A stretch of 43,442 nt of DNA from Pelorhabdus rhamnosifermentans (GCF_018835585.1 NZ_JAHGVE010000030.1:1-43442), one strand, 5' to 3'; counted from the first letter of the stretch, positions 33,169-40,049 are shown. Made by a program: numbers and translations. Notes: a model not told the origin generated them from the sequence alone.

Positions 33169-33199
33169 ACAAATTATACAATTAGTTTGTATAATTTGT
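33169..33199. promoter_or_regulatory. 13-bp palindromic operator candidate
   Basis: ACAAATTATACAA (33169-33181) and TTGTATAATTTGT (33187-33199) are perfect arms around five bases, with TATAAT inside the right arm. It lies 63 bases before the flavoprotein start. This is the form expected of a MarR/HxlR-type operator over a -10 element. Confidence 0.6.
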
Positions 33200-33261
33200 C
33201 AGTTAATAAAGGATTATAGGTTGCCTTTACTAACCTAAATTTATTATATAAGGAGGAAAAA

Positions 33262-33840
33262 ATGAAAGTCATGGGATTTATTGCAAGTCCGCGGAAAGAA
33301 GGTAATACCGCGTGGATAGTAAACAAAATACTCGAAGGTGCGAAAGAAGAAGGCGCCGAAACCCAATCATGGTATTTCAACGATCTTGATATCAAACCGT
33401 GCCAGAGTTGTTATGGCTGCCAACATGGGGAGCTGCGATGTGTTATCAACGACGATATGCAGAAACTCTATGACGCGCTTGAGCATGCCGATGCTCTTGT
33501 TCTCGGCTCACCAACTTACATGGGGCAGATGAGTGCCCAGGCGAAAATATTCACCGACAGGTTGTTCGCACAATACCATCCACGATTCTCTCCGCAATTC
33601 AAGGAAACAAGTGTTGCTAAAAAGTTGGTTCTTGTTTTTAATCAGGGTAATCCTGACTCCAGCCTGTTTCAGTCGTATTATGATTACACGAAAAACATGT
33701 TTCAATTGCTGGAATTTGATGTTAAAGATTTAGTTGCCATTGCCGGTATGCGAAACGAATCGGCGCATGAAAGAAAAGATCTGCACACTGCCATGAAGAA
33801 TATCGGTTCGTCACTGGTTTCGGAACAATTCCGAGAATAA
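33262..33840 (+). CDS. Iron-sulfur-flavoprotein-like NADPH-dependent FMN reductase
   Basis: A 192-residue flavodoxin-fold protein. 'GFIASPRKEGNTAWIVNKIL' is the FMN phosphate loop. 'IKPCQSCYGCQHGELRC' (about 47-63) is the Cys cluster with CxxCxxC spacing that binds an iron-sulfur cluster in archaeal and clostridial iron-sulfur flavoproteins. 'DALVLGSPTYMGQMSAQAKI' is the isoalloxazine loop. It probably carries electrons or reduces quinones or aromatics in anaerobic stress defence; the partner is unknown. ATG follows AAGGAGG, and the palindrome at 33169 suggests specific regulation. Confidence 0.88.
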   Translation: MKVMGFIASPRKEGNTAWIVNKILEGAKEEGAETQSWYFNDLDIKPCQSCYGCQHGELRCVINDDMQKLYDALEHADALVLGSPTYMGQMSAQAKIFTDRLFAQYHPRFSPQFKETSVAKKLVLVFNQGNPDSSLFQSYYDYTKNMFQLLEFDVKDLVAIAGMRNESAHERKDLHTAMKNIGSSLVSEQFRE

Positions 33841-33917
33841 TGAGGATGTTGTAAATGAGAAACTGATTGACGACATGTGCCGTATGCTCTCTACCTCGGC
33901 GATCTCGCCCGGATCAG

Positions 33918-33950
33918 GCTCCTGTTGATTGGCAGGAGCTTTTTGTTTTT
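33918..33950 (+). terminator. Terminator after the flavoprotein gene
   Basis: GCTCCTG (33918-33924) and CAGGAGC (33933-33939) pair, and TTTTTGTTTTT follows. The 3' arm and T tract are part of the 73-bp repeat, while the 5' arm is not. Confidence 0.75.
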
Positions 33951-34001
33951 ATAGGGAAAGTAATTACCATATTATTAGATATACCCGATATTGGGGGAGA
34001 G
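33929..34001 (+). repeat. 73-bp dispersed repeat, copy 2
   Basis: Identical to 29403-29474 except for one extra G in a GGG run. It lies directly after the flavoprotein gene, and its first bases complete that gene's terminator. Confidence 0.9.
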
Positions 34002-34037
34002 ATATATGGCAAAAATATATTTTTTGGGGGGAACTTT

Positions 34038-34052
34038 GGGGGCAGGCTTGAG
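34038..34052 (-). repeat. AGCCTGACCCC short dispersed repeat, inverted copy
   Basis: On the minus strand CTCAAGCCTGCCCCC matches CTCAAGCCTGACCCC of the copies at 40213 and 42032 with one mismatch. It lies just downstream of the 73-bp repeat, as the first copy does. Confidence 0.5.
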
Positions 34053-34078
34053 ATATCGGGAATTTGACTTATAAAAAT

Positions 34079-34434
34079 CTAATTGTTGAAATAGGGAAAA
34101 ATGATGGGAATACCGCTATCCAGACTTATCTGACCAACTCCTTTTGTAACTTCAGCGCAAATAGAGTCGAAATTCGGGGTGCCATCACGGATTACAGCGC
34201 CAAGGCAAATGACGGCATCATAATTAGTTTTTGTCACCATTTTTTTGTCACCACGGATATCTCAAAAGCTCCTGGAATCCAGGCCAATTCTATGTTGGCT
34301 TTAGGAACACCATGACGCTCTAGAGCATCAATAGCTCCGGCCAGAAGTTTGCTAGTAATAAATTCATTGAATCTAGCCACGACTATGCTGAATTTCAATC
34401 CTTCTGCAAGTAGGATTCCTTTATAAGTTTTCAA
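34079..34434 (-). pseudogene. ribH: Broken lumazine synthase gene (riboflavin synthesis)
   Basis: The minus strand starts at TTG 34434 behind AAGGAGG with '[20 protein letters not shown]', then '[18 protein letters not shown]' and '[14 protein letters not shown]', clear 6,7-dimethyl-8-ribityllumazine synthase. At a run of seven A (34235-34241) the frame shifts. The next frame continues '[20 protein letters not shown]' and 'CAEVTKGVGQISLDSGIP', then diverges and stops at 34079, about 35-40 residues early. A single-base error could explain the first lesion but not the second. No other rib gene is present. Confidence 0.85.
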
Positions 34435-34548
34435 CGTTACCAAGCCTCCTTCTAGTGATGTAAATATGATTTAAATTCTCATCAGCGAACCGATGGAGGT
34501 GCGTTGATAAGTATCTGAGTGAAAAAATAAGAAGCGCTTAATCAGCAT

Positions 34549-34908
34549 TTAGAAAAGGCTCTTATATGTGCAGGCTGATCTGTCTGCATTGAAGCTAACT
34601 AGTTTAAGAGGAAGCACATAAGTCGGGTTACATTTAACGGTGTCGATGTGTATGCGGGAGTGTTGCTGTGTATGACCGGCACGATGTAAATGCTTTTTGC
34701 CGAATATCTTTTCGATTAGATTGTTGAACGCATTTATTCCAGAACGTTTTATTGCACTTACGGGGCATGCCGAGGCGCAAGCACCGCAAGATTTGCATCT
34801 TTCTGGAATAATCTCATACTGGCCGTTGTTTATTACAATCGCGCCAACTGGGCAAACGCTTTGACATTTTCCGCATTGCTTACACATGGCGCTGATTTGG
34901 TAACCCAT
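34549..34908 (-). CDS. 2[4Fe-4S] ferredoxin with C-terminal extension
   Basis: Two clusters are explicit: 'CKQCGKCQSVCPVGAI' and 'CKSCGACASACPVSAI', the CxxCxxCxxxCP pattern of clostridial ferredoxins. Start at 34908 gives 'MGYQISAMCKQ', the natural N terminus; an in-frame ATG at 35040 lies inside the regulator gene. The tail of about 55 residues ('IEKIFGKKHLHRAGHTQQHS') is unlike compact ferredoxins and contains His residues and two more Cys. It lies 34 bases after the MarR gene, probably in one transcript. A redox partner or iron-sulfur sink in metal homeostasis is an inference. Confidence 0.8.
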   Translation of the reverse strand: MGYQISAMCKQCGKCQSVCPVGAIVINNGQYEIIPERCKSCGACASACPVSAIKRSGINAFNNLIEKIFGKKHLHRAGHTQQHSRIHIDTVKCNPTYVLPLKLVSFNADRSACTYKSLF

Positions 34909-34942
34909 ATCGGAGTTTCTCAGTAGTATAAGCCAAGAAATA

Positions 34943-35491
34943 TCAGAAATGGCTATGCGGATCGCGATTTTTTGAATGGAATGAGAGATGATGATGTCCC
35001 TGTTGTCCATGGTGCCCGTGGTGATGAGTATCATGCGCATCAGATCCGACTAGGGTTTCTATGCTGGCGCTAATTTTTTCCACGAAAGCGAGCATTTGGG
35101 TTTGTTCTTCTGGTAGCAAACAATTGAACATTGTTGTTGTTAGATCATGAGTGGTAACACTGGATTGCACGGCTGCCTTTTTCCCGGTTTCCGTTAGAAA
35201 AATCCGCATGACACGCTGATCATTTTCATCTTGTTTGCGTGTAATCAAACCAGTTTGTTCCATTCTAAGTAACATCTCTGTCATAGAAGACGGACGAACA
35301 TCCATTTCTTCGGCCAAATCTTTCTGACTTGCTCCGTCGTTTTGCGAAATGAGCGATAATAAACGAATTTGCCCACTATGCAGTTTTTGTCCTTCTGATA
35401 CATCACCAGCCATCCAGTGCTCCATTCGATGGATGTGTCGGCTTAAGCGGGACAGGGCGTTATATAATTGATTAGCAGTTGCGGTTTGCAT
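34943..35491 (-). CDS. MarR-family regulator with a histidine-rich C-terminal tail
   Basis: A 182-residue regulator. The winged helix contains 'LLSLISQNDGASQKDLAEEM', 'VRPSSMTEMLLRMEQTGLIT' and 'DENDQRVMRIFLTETGKKA'. The last 35 residues hold many His ('DAHDTHHHGHHGQQGHHHLS'), far beyond normal MarR proteins and suggestive of Ni, Zn, Co or Cu binding. ATG 35491 follows GGGAGG. Its promoter is flanked by TTAGG-N2-CCTAA-type palindromes, likely its own operator, and the same motif occurs before the Fur-CDF unit. The ferredoxin gene follows directly. Confidence 0.88.
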   Translation of the reverse strand: MQTATANQLYNALSRLSRHIHRMEHWMAGDVSEGQKLHSGQIRLLSLISQNDGASQKDLAEEMDVRPSSMTEMLLRMEQTGLITRKQDENDQRVMRIFLTETGKKAAVQSSVTTHDLTTTMFNCLLPEEQTQMLAFVEKISASIETLVGSDAHDTHHHGHHGQQGHHHLSFHSKNRDPHSHF

Positions 35492-35519
35492 TTTGGAGTC
35501 CTCCCATTCACTAATATAA

Positions 35520-35584
35520 TTAGGAACCTAAATAAAATATAGTGCTAAATATTCTCCTTGTCAACAAAAATATGTAGGAGCCTA
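35520..35584 (-). promoter_or_regulatory. Promoter and twin operators of the MarR-ferredoxin unit
   Basis: Minus-strand TTGACA (35564-35559), 17-base spacer, TATATT (35541-35536). A palindrome TTAGGAACCTAA (35520-35531) covers the start-site region, and a second, TAGGAGCCTAAATA (35575-35588), lies just upstream of the -35. The layout is the same as at 37391-37458. Confidence 0.8.
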
Positions 35585-35734
35585 AATATAAATGCAACTA
35601 TAAGGAAGACTATTAATTGATGCATAATACCCCTCATACATTCCAGAAATAAAGTTCATTTTGCTGTTTGTGTCACCCCGTTGAACATTTCATTTGCAAA
35701 GTAGCCCTCTGCAAGACAGTTCAGTGAAATGTTT

Positions 35735-35960
35735 TCTGTTATAATGAATCCGAATTAAAACAAAATAAGGAGGAGTGAAATTAAGTGGCCGGTTTATATG
35801 ATAGGAGCCAGTTAATCTGTTTCAACTGCGCCTTCCCGTAAGGCTTGGGAATAAAGGATAACGGAATAGGCGGTGCTAACTGACTGCCTTGTTTTGAACC
35901 TTTCCCAAATTAACGGAGAAGAAAGATTTTGATGACAGCTCTCAAGGCTTTAGGGTAAGT
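35735..35960 (+). other. Orphan promoter/ribosome-binding-site unit with structured sequence
   Basis: A TATAAT (35740-35745 region) is followed by AAGGAGG near 35768 but no long frame; the best is an 18-codon GTG frame from about 35785. From 35800 to 35895 nested inverted segments (CAGTTA/TAACTG, CGCC/GGCG, TTCCC/GGGAA) suggest RNA structure. Downstream is another AACGGAGAAG and an eight-codon frame. It may be a small RNA, a leader or remains of a deleted gene. Nothing matches a riboswitch I know. Confidence 0.35.
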
Positions 35961-35967
35961 TGAGTTG

Positions 35968-36849
35968 TTACGATGGGTCTACATGTATGTTAATGTAGGC
36001 ATTCTTTATTACTAATTCCAATTCGGATTCGATAAAATCTTCTAAAGCATGGGATTCTTTTACGGTTAAATTCTTATCTACTGTTATGTGCAGATTAATG
36101 AACGTGTTATTTCCTGCTTTTCTTGTTTTAATTTCATGATAATTAATGATCTTATCTTGGCATCTTTCCAGAACTTCTTTAATTTTTAAACATTGTTCTG
36201 GCGGTATTCTGGCATCAAGGAGTTGCACCAATGCATTTCGACTCAAATTGTAAGCCGCTTTGGTAATCAGCATAGCGACGATGACCGCGATAATTGGATC
36301 AATAATATGAAGTCCGGTTATTCGCATTAATATGATGCCGACTGCAACGCCAAGAGAAGAATAGGTGTCAGTTCTTAGATGCGCGGCATCCGCTGCCAGG
36401 GCCATTGAATCTTCGCTTTTTGCCACTTTATATAAATGGGATGAAATTAAAAAATTAATTACAGTGGAGATAGACATTACGCCTATAGCAAGATAAGTTT
36501 CTGCAGTTTCCACTGGGTATATAATTTTGGGGATGGCTTCTGCAATAATTATCAAGGCGGCTGCAAACAGGAGTATTCCCTCTAAAAGAGCAGATATATT
36601 TTCGATTTTCCCATAACCGAAAGGGAAGGATTCGTTAGCTGGTTCTGCAGATAAGCGGATTGAAAAAAATACAATAAGAGAAGCCAGTAAATCCATTCCG
36701 GAATGGATTGCTTCGGAGAGGATACTCACAGAGCCGCTGATTCCGGCAATTAAAAATTTCACGGAAATTAATATACAATTCGATAGGATTGCCAGCAATG
36801 ATGCAGTTGTTTTGTTGTTTAATTTTGTTATAAGATTAGTTCTAACCAT
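35968..36849 (-). CDS. Cation diffusion facilitator (CDF) metal exporter
   Basis: A 293-residue inner-membrane metal/proton antiporter with six helices. The metal sites are visible: 'SEAIHSGMDLLAS' in helix 2 (HxxxD) and 'ADAAHLRTDTYSSLGV' in helix 5 (HxxxD). A cytoplasmic domain with 'YHEIKTRKAGNNTFINLHIT' follows. HxxxD in helix 2 is usual for Fe/Co/Ni/Mn-type or mixed CDFs rather than strict Zn transporters (HxxxD in one, DxxxD in the other, varies). ATG 36849 has TGGAGTG upstream; an in-frame ATG at 36927 would overlap fur. It lies 37 bases after the Fur-family gene. Confidence 0.9.
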   Translation of the reverse strand: MVRTNLITKLNNKTTASLLAILSNCILISVKFLIAGISGSVSILSEAIHSGMDLLASLIVFFSIRLSAEPANESFPFGYGKIENISALLEGILLFAAALIIIAEAIPKIIYPVETAETYLAIGVMSISTVINFLISSHLYKVAKSEDSMALAADAAHLRTDTYSSLGVAVGIILMRITGLHIIDPIIAVIVAMLITKAAYNLSRNALVQLLDARIPPEQCLKIKEVLERCQDKIINYHEIKTRKAGNNTFINLHITVDKNLTVKESHALEDFIESELELVIKNAYINIHVDPS

Positions 36850-36886
36850 ACTGGAACCACACTCCATATTGGTATGACAAGTACCG

Positions 36887-37330
36887 TTACTTACGGTACT
36901 TGGATTGACACTCTTTACAGTAACCATAAAAATATAATTGGTAGTCTAAAATTGAAAAATCATTCATGTGACTTATGTCAGGTTCAAATTTATCTGGTAA
37001 ATAACCTGCCATTTCAATTACCTTACCGCAAACTATGCAGATCATATGATGATGTTGGCGAGAATGGTGGTCACATAATTCGTAGCGATGACATCCATCA
37101 CCAAAATCAAGTTTTTGCACAATACCTAAATTGTTAAATAATTCCATGGCACGATATATGGTTGCCAACCCGATTTCTGGATATTGTTGACGGACAGTAT
37201 TATAAATATCTTCGGCGCTAAGGTGACGACCCGCATGGTCGGTAAGGGTGTGGAAAATGATCTCACGTTGCCGTGTCAGTTTATATTGACCGTTAAATTT
37301 TTGTTGCAGTTCAGGAATGTTCATTAGCAT
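36887..37330 (-). CDS. Fur-family metal-responsive repressor
   Basis: A 147-residue Fur/Zur/PerR-type protein. The winged helix contains 'LTRQREIIFHTLTDHAGRHL' and 'ARQQYPEIGLATIYRAMELF'-like sequence (seen as 'VRQQYPEIGLATIYRAMELF'). The metal region includes 'CDHHSRQHHHMICIVCGK', and the C terminus has 'GYCKECQSKYRK', giving two CxxC zinc pairs. Which metal it senses cannot be told. ATG 37330 follows TGGAGGG; an upstream ATG at 37390 lacks a site. It heads the transcript with the CDF exporter, so the pair forms a metal-responsive efflux unit. Confidence 0.9.
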   Translation of the reverse strand: MLMNIPELQQKFNGQYKLTRQREIIFHTLTDHAGRHLSAEDIYNTVRQQYPEIGLATIYRAMELFNNLGIVQKLDFGDGCHRYELCDHHSRQHHHMICIVCGKVIEMAGYLPDKFEPDISHMNDFSILDYQLYFYGYCKECQSKYRK

Positions 37331-37390
37331 TTTTCCCTCCAGCCTTGAAGTGCATTGCGATCGAGATGTATTCACTTTCAAGAAAAACAA

Positions 37391-37458
37391 TTAGGTACCT
37401 AAATAAAATATACTGCTAATAAGAGACTATGTCAATAAAAAAATATTTAGGAACCTAA
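37391..37458 (-). promoter_or_regulatory. Promoter and twin operators of the Fur-CDF unit
   Basis: Minus-strand TTGACA (37435-37430), 17-base spacer, TATATT (37412-37407). The palindromes TTAGGTACCTAA (37391-37402) and TTAGGAACCTAA (37447-37458) bracket it, 56 bases apart. Both -35 and -10 hexamers, spacing and operator placement match the MarR promoter. Confidence 0.82.
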
Positions 37459-37703
37459 TTAATTTAACAAGCAAGGCAGTTAAAGCCATTTTCATTCCGT
37501 ATTCTTAAAAAAGACTATATATTGAACGTTAGAGTTTCATAAAAAGGGAAGCAGTTAAGCCGAAAAAAGGCAAAACGCTAACGTTAAAAAAATTCACATT
37601 GTTCTTCGGGTCGTGGGACGGTTAAGCTGTTTAAGGCAAAGGCTTTTGATGAGGTTATTATAAAAGATAATATTAAACCTGATTTAAAGTTTTTTAAAAG
37701 CGA
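37459..37703. other. Intergenic region with inverted repeat and a short coding-like stretch
   Basis: AACGTTAG (37525-37532) and CTAACGTT (37578-37585) are inverted. From about 37637 to the IS30 edge one plus-strand frame reads FKAKAFDEVIIKDNIKPDLK without a start; it may be the 5' part of a gene cut by IS30, but the link to 38468 is not established. Confidence 0.3.
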
Positions 37704-38467
37704 ATTGTCAAGTCAAGTGCGACACTTCGTGTAAAAAGACTTCAATAGCAGATTTCCAGCTTAAACATTTTCGTGGTCTTGAATTAATCAGAAACAGATT
37801 GTGCATAAGTTCCGTTTCATTTACCAGCGAAAGGTCGGTTTTCTTGGGATAAACTCTCTGAGCAATCCATTGGAATTTTCATTGCTGCCCCGCTGCCAAG
37901 AACAGTAAGGGCTGCGAAATACATGTCAATTCCTAGCTTTTCTTTTACCGATTCGTGGCAGGAAAACTTTTTACCCCGGTCTGTCGTTGCAGTTTTAAAA
38001 GCTTTCAATGGTAAGACGCTACAGAGATATTCGATTGCTTTTTGCATACTATGGGAAGAGCGATCACTCATTTTTAGAACGGTATACAAACGGCTTTTTC
38101 GTTCTACAAATGTAGCAAAGCAACCTTTATTTTTTCCACGGCTTGAAACCATAGAATCAAGCTCCCAATGCCCAAATGTCTGTCGGTCCTTCACCTCTTC
38201 AGGCCGTTCAGAAATCGATAGGCCTACTGCAAACTTGCCACGCTTTTCTGGCGGACGACGGCGACTTCCTTTGTGTCGGAGTACCTTTTCGTTTAGAAAA
38301 AACTTACCTTGATATATCCAGTTATAAATGGTTTTAAAACTGACTTTTCCAAGGGTAACCGTATTCATAGGGTAACCTCCGTTGAATGGTGTGTGGTAAC
38401 TTCATTCTACACGAAGGTTAGCTCTGTGAGCTTTGTTTTTATTAGTTGTCGCACTTCATTTTACAAT
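37704..38467 (-). mobile_element. Internally deleted IS30-family element
   Basis: The ends are visible as imperfect inverted repeats: left ATTGTCAAGTCAAGTGCGAC (37704-37723) and right, on the minus strand, ATTGTAAAATGAAGTGCGAC (38467-38448). The total is 764 bases, compared with roughly 1.1 kb for complete members. The transposase inside is broken, so it could move only if another IS30 supplies the enzyme. No clear target duplication is seen. Confidence 0.8.
37708..38368 (-). pseudogene. IS30-family transposase, N-terminal deletion and two frameshifts
   Basis: The gene keeps its start (ATG 38368 behind CGGAGG) but jumps at once to 'VSFKTIYNWIYQGKFF', losing about 150 residues of DNA-binding domain. 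The core reads 'DRQTFGHWELDSMVSSRGKN' and 'TTDRGKKFSCHESV' (DDE region; the family has TDNGKEF). After 'MYFA' the frame shifts to 'PYCSWQRGSNENSNGLLREF', and a second shift gives 'LVNETELMHNLFLINSRPRK' to a stop at 37708. In the DDE motif Asn is replaced by Arg. Inactive. Confidence 0.85.
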
Positions 38468-38784
38468 CCAAGTCTATAATTCCATTTGATATTGCGCATC
38501 TAGCCCCGCACGATATAAGCATTACTTTTGGTCCTGTTATTTTGGCGGAAGAACTGCAAACCTGGAATGAACTCTTTAGTATTGAAGAACGTTATAAGGA
38601 TAAGTGTTGCAGCGATGATGCTAAATATTGGATTGAACAGATACTCGATGAATGTGGTGATAAGTCTCCAAGTGAATTTTTAGCGATCAAATTAGCGAGT
38701 GCCCAAAGATATCCCTATTCAGATACTAATTTTTTACGAAAGCCCTTTTTAGAAGCTTGTGAGAAACAACATATTTTTGACTAG
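38468..38784 (+). pseudogene. Unknown protein, 3' part downstream of the IS30 element
   Basis: The plus-strand frame runs 'IIPFDIAHLAPHDISITFGP', 'VILAEELQTWNELFSIEE', 'CCSDDAKYWIEQILDECG' and 'LRKPFLEACEKQHIFD'. It looks like real protein, and continuous translation would begin inside the IS30 end (ATG 38446), which is unlikely to be the native start. The IS probably removed or separated its beginning. No family recognised. The composition is acidic and soluble. Confidence 0.45.
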
Positions 38785-38854
38785 ACCGCCTACAATAGTC
38801 TAGCTAAGCGGATAAGGTGGATTTAAAACTGAGTCATAATAAACAGATAAAGAA

Positions 38855-38888
38855 AAAACCTGCTATTTCTTTTTAGCAGATTTTTTTG
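38855..38888. terminator. Hairpin overlapping the end of a minus-strand gene remnant
   Basis: CTGCTA and TAGCAG pair around CTATTTCTTTTTAG-like sequence with T/A runs on both sides, so it can act both ways. The stop codon of the remnant at 38863 lies in the stem; the same design occurs at 43331. Confidence 0.6.
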
Positions 38889-39062
38889 CGTATTTAAGGC
38901 GGATAAATTCTTTGAATTCTTCAAGTCGTTCTAATGCTTTAGGTGGTAAATCCTGTAGCGATTGGTAGGATGGTCGACAAGCTTTTCAATAGGAGTTCGA
39001 ATATTAGTTCCTCCCAAACGCCAAGCCGTACTGACTACTGATTGTTTTGCAACGATTTTCAC
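38863..39062 (-). pseudogene. Small DUF2281-like (possible antitoxin) gene with a frameshift
   Basis: The first part reads VKIVAKQSVVSTAWRLGG, then 'TNIRTPIEKLVDHPTNR' in one frame; the second part 'LQDLPPKALERLEEFKEFIR' and 'LKYAKKSAKKK' in another. A one-base loss at the NRLQ junction would explain the break, because the copy at 43338 reads through the corresponding bases. LPP-(E/K)ALERLEEFKEFI resembles the helix of DUF2281-type antitoxin-like proteins. The 71 bases covering the C terminus are nearly identical to 43350-43437. Confidence 0.5.
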
Positions 39063-39066
39063 ATGG

Positions 39067-39118
39067 CAAGGGGATGGTGGAAGTGTCGTGAGTTTAAGAC
39101 GCTTCCACCGCCCCCTTG
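39067..39118. terminator. Long imperfect hairpin between remnant and HxlR gene
   Basis: CAAGGGG-GGTGGAAG-GTC pairs with GAC-CTTCCACC-CCCCTTG around nine bases (39067-39118), followed by TCTTTTGTT on the plus strand. Very stable for this AT-rich context. Confidence 0.6.
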
Positions 39119-39167
39119 TCTTTTGTTGAACGCTTTAGATAACTGTGCTTACGACAAGGGTAAAGCA

Positions 39168-39533
39168 TCATTTAACTTCTTTCTTAAACATAGCGTGTTT
39201 GGTAAAGTTGAAGACTTCTTCTGACCAGACTAGTGACCAGTCCTTAAACGGGAGAAGTAACTCAATGAGCATCTTACCTCGTTGAGTCAACTGGTAACCT
39301 TCAAGCGTACGCTCTACAATGTCAGCTTCCCTCAGATCCTTAATACGGCCGTTCAGTATAGAAGGTGAGATCGACTCGCACCGTTCCTGGAGCTCTCTGA
39401 AGGTTGAGGGGCCATTTTGCAAATTCCAGATGACACCCATAGCCCAACTCCTACCCAAAAGATCAAAAAGAGCCATAATTGGAGACCCCGATTGTGATCC
39501 TCTAACCGGTTTACCTGGACGTGGAATTGACAT
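39168..39533 (-). CDS. HxlR-family transcriptional regulator
   Basis: A 121-residue winged-helix protein: 'LFDLLGRSWAMGVIWNLQNG' is the family start, 'STFRELQERCESISPSILNG' and 'RIKDLREADIVERTLEGYQL' the recognition and wing region, and 'TQRGKMLIELLLPFKDWS' the closing helix. The usual N-terminal HxlR cysteine is not evident near the start. ATG follows AAGGAGGAG. The 26-bp palindrome just upstream is a likely autoregulatory operator. It may control the tautomerase gene, transcribed in the same direction from 39845. Confidence 0.9.
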   Translation of the reverse strand: MSIPRPGKPVRGSQSGSPIMALFDLLGRSWAMGVIWNLQNGPSTFRELQERCESISPSILNGRIKDLREADIVERTLEGYQLTQRGKMLIELLLPFKDWSLVWSEEVFNFTKHAMFKKEVK

Positions 39534-39551
39534 ATTGACTCCTCCTTAATG

Positions 39552-39577
39552 TATAATATACAGTAATATATATTATA
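39552..39577. promoter_or_regulatory. Palindrome before the HxlR gene
   Basis: TATAATATA (39552-39560) and TATATTATA (39569-39577) are perfect arms around eight bases, 19 bases before the start codon. It covers a -10-like element and fits an HxlR operator. Confidence 0.55.
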
Positions 39578-39605
39578 TAGCTTTTCTCAATATAAGGTAA
39601 GATAC

Positions 39606-39644
39606 TTAAAACCCTCCCTCGTGATAGAAGAGGGGGGGGTTTTA
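39606..39644. terminator. Strong bidirectional terminator
   Basis: AAACCCTCCCTC pairs with GAGGGGGGGTTT around GTGATAGAA, with TTTT on the 3' side and a matching A tract on the 5' side. It lies 6 bases after the tautomerase stop, on the minus strand. Confidence 0.8.
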
Positions 39645-39650
39645 GATATC

Positions 39651-39845
39651 TTACTTAGTCGCGAATTTTTCAGCTAACGTCTGACCGCCGACACCAATAC
39701 TGTCATACTCAAACTCATCAATAAAGACAGTATAAGAGCTTGCAGGAATATTGGTAACCTCAGTTGCTGCAGAAGTTAATTTCTCAATCAACTCCTTTTT
39801 CTTTTCAACCGAAGCTTTTCCCATTTTCACTGTAATTACTGGCAT
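39651..39845 (-). CDS. 4-oxalocrotonate tautomerase family protein
   Basis: A 64-residue protein, standard for the family: 'MPVITVKMGKASVEKKKEL' puts the catalytic Pro directly after Met; 'EKLTSAATEVTNIPASSYTV' and 'DSIGVGGQTLAEKFATK' complete the beta-alpha-beta unit. Pro1 tautomerases act on aromatic-degradation keto acids or related compounds; the substrate is unknown. ATG 39845 follows GGGAGGTG. The promoter reads TTGCTA-N17-TATATT on the minus strand with the -10 inside a palindrome. Confidence 0.9.
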   Translation of the reverse strand: MPVITVKMGKASVEKKKELIEKLTSAATEVTNIPASSYTVFIDEFEYDSIGVGGQTLAEKFATK

Positions 39846-39871
39846 AATCGCACCTCCCATATATTTATTGT

Positions 39872-39898
39872 AGCATGCTACTATAAATATAGCATGCT
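39872..39898. promoter_or_regulatory. Perfect palindrome over the tautomerase promoter
   Basis: AGCATGCTA (39872-39880) and TAGCATGCT (39890-39898) flank nine bases. On the minus strand the -10 TATATT overlaps the first half, so a bound repressor would block the polymerase. Confidence 0.65.
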
Positions 39899-40049
39899 TC
39901 TTTTTTAGTAGCAATACTTTTTCAAAAATTTTTTTGAGTTGCCCGAAGAGGTTTTTGAATGGTGTAATTTTCGGAGGAGTCTATAATATGGTTTCGGTAA
40001 AAGAGAATTGCTACCAAAGAACAAGTGGTCCGGAACAGTTGGTAGGGAA

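Noticed and set aside
38446-38467. ATG inside the IS30 terminus as start of the downstream frame
   Set aside because: The first residues come from the element's inverted repeat; the native start was probably lost or lies elsewhere.
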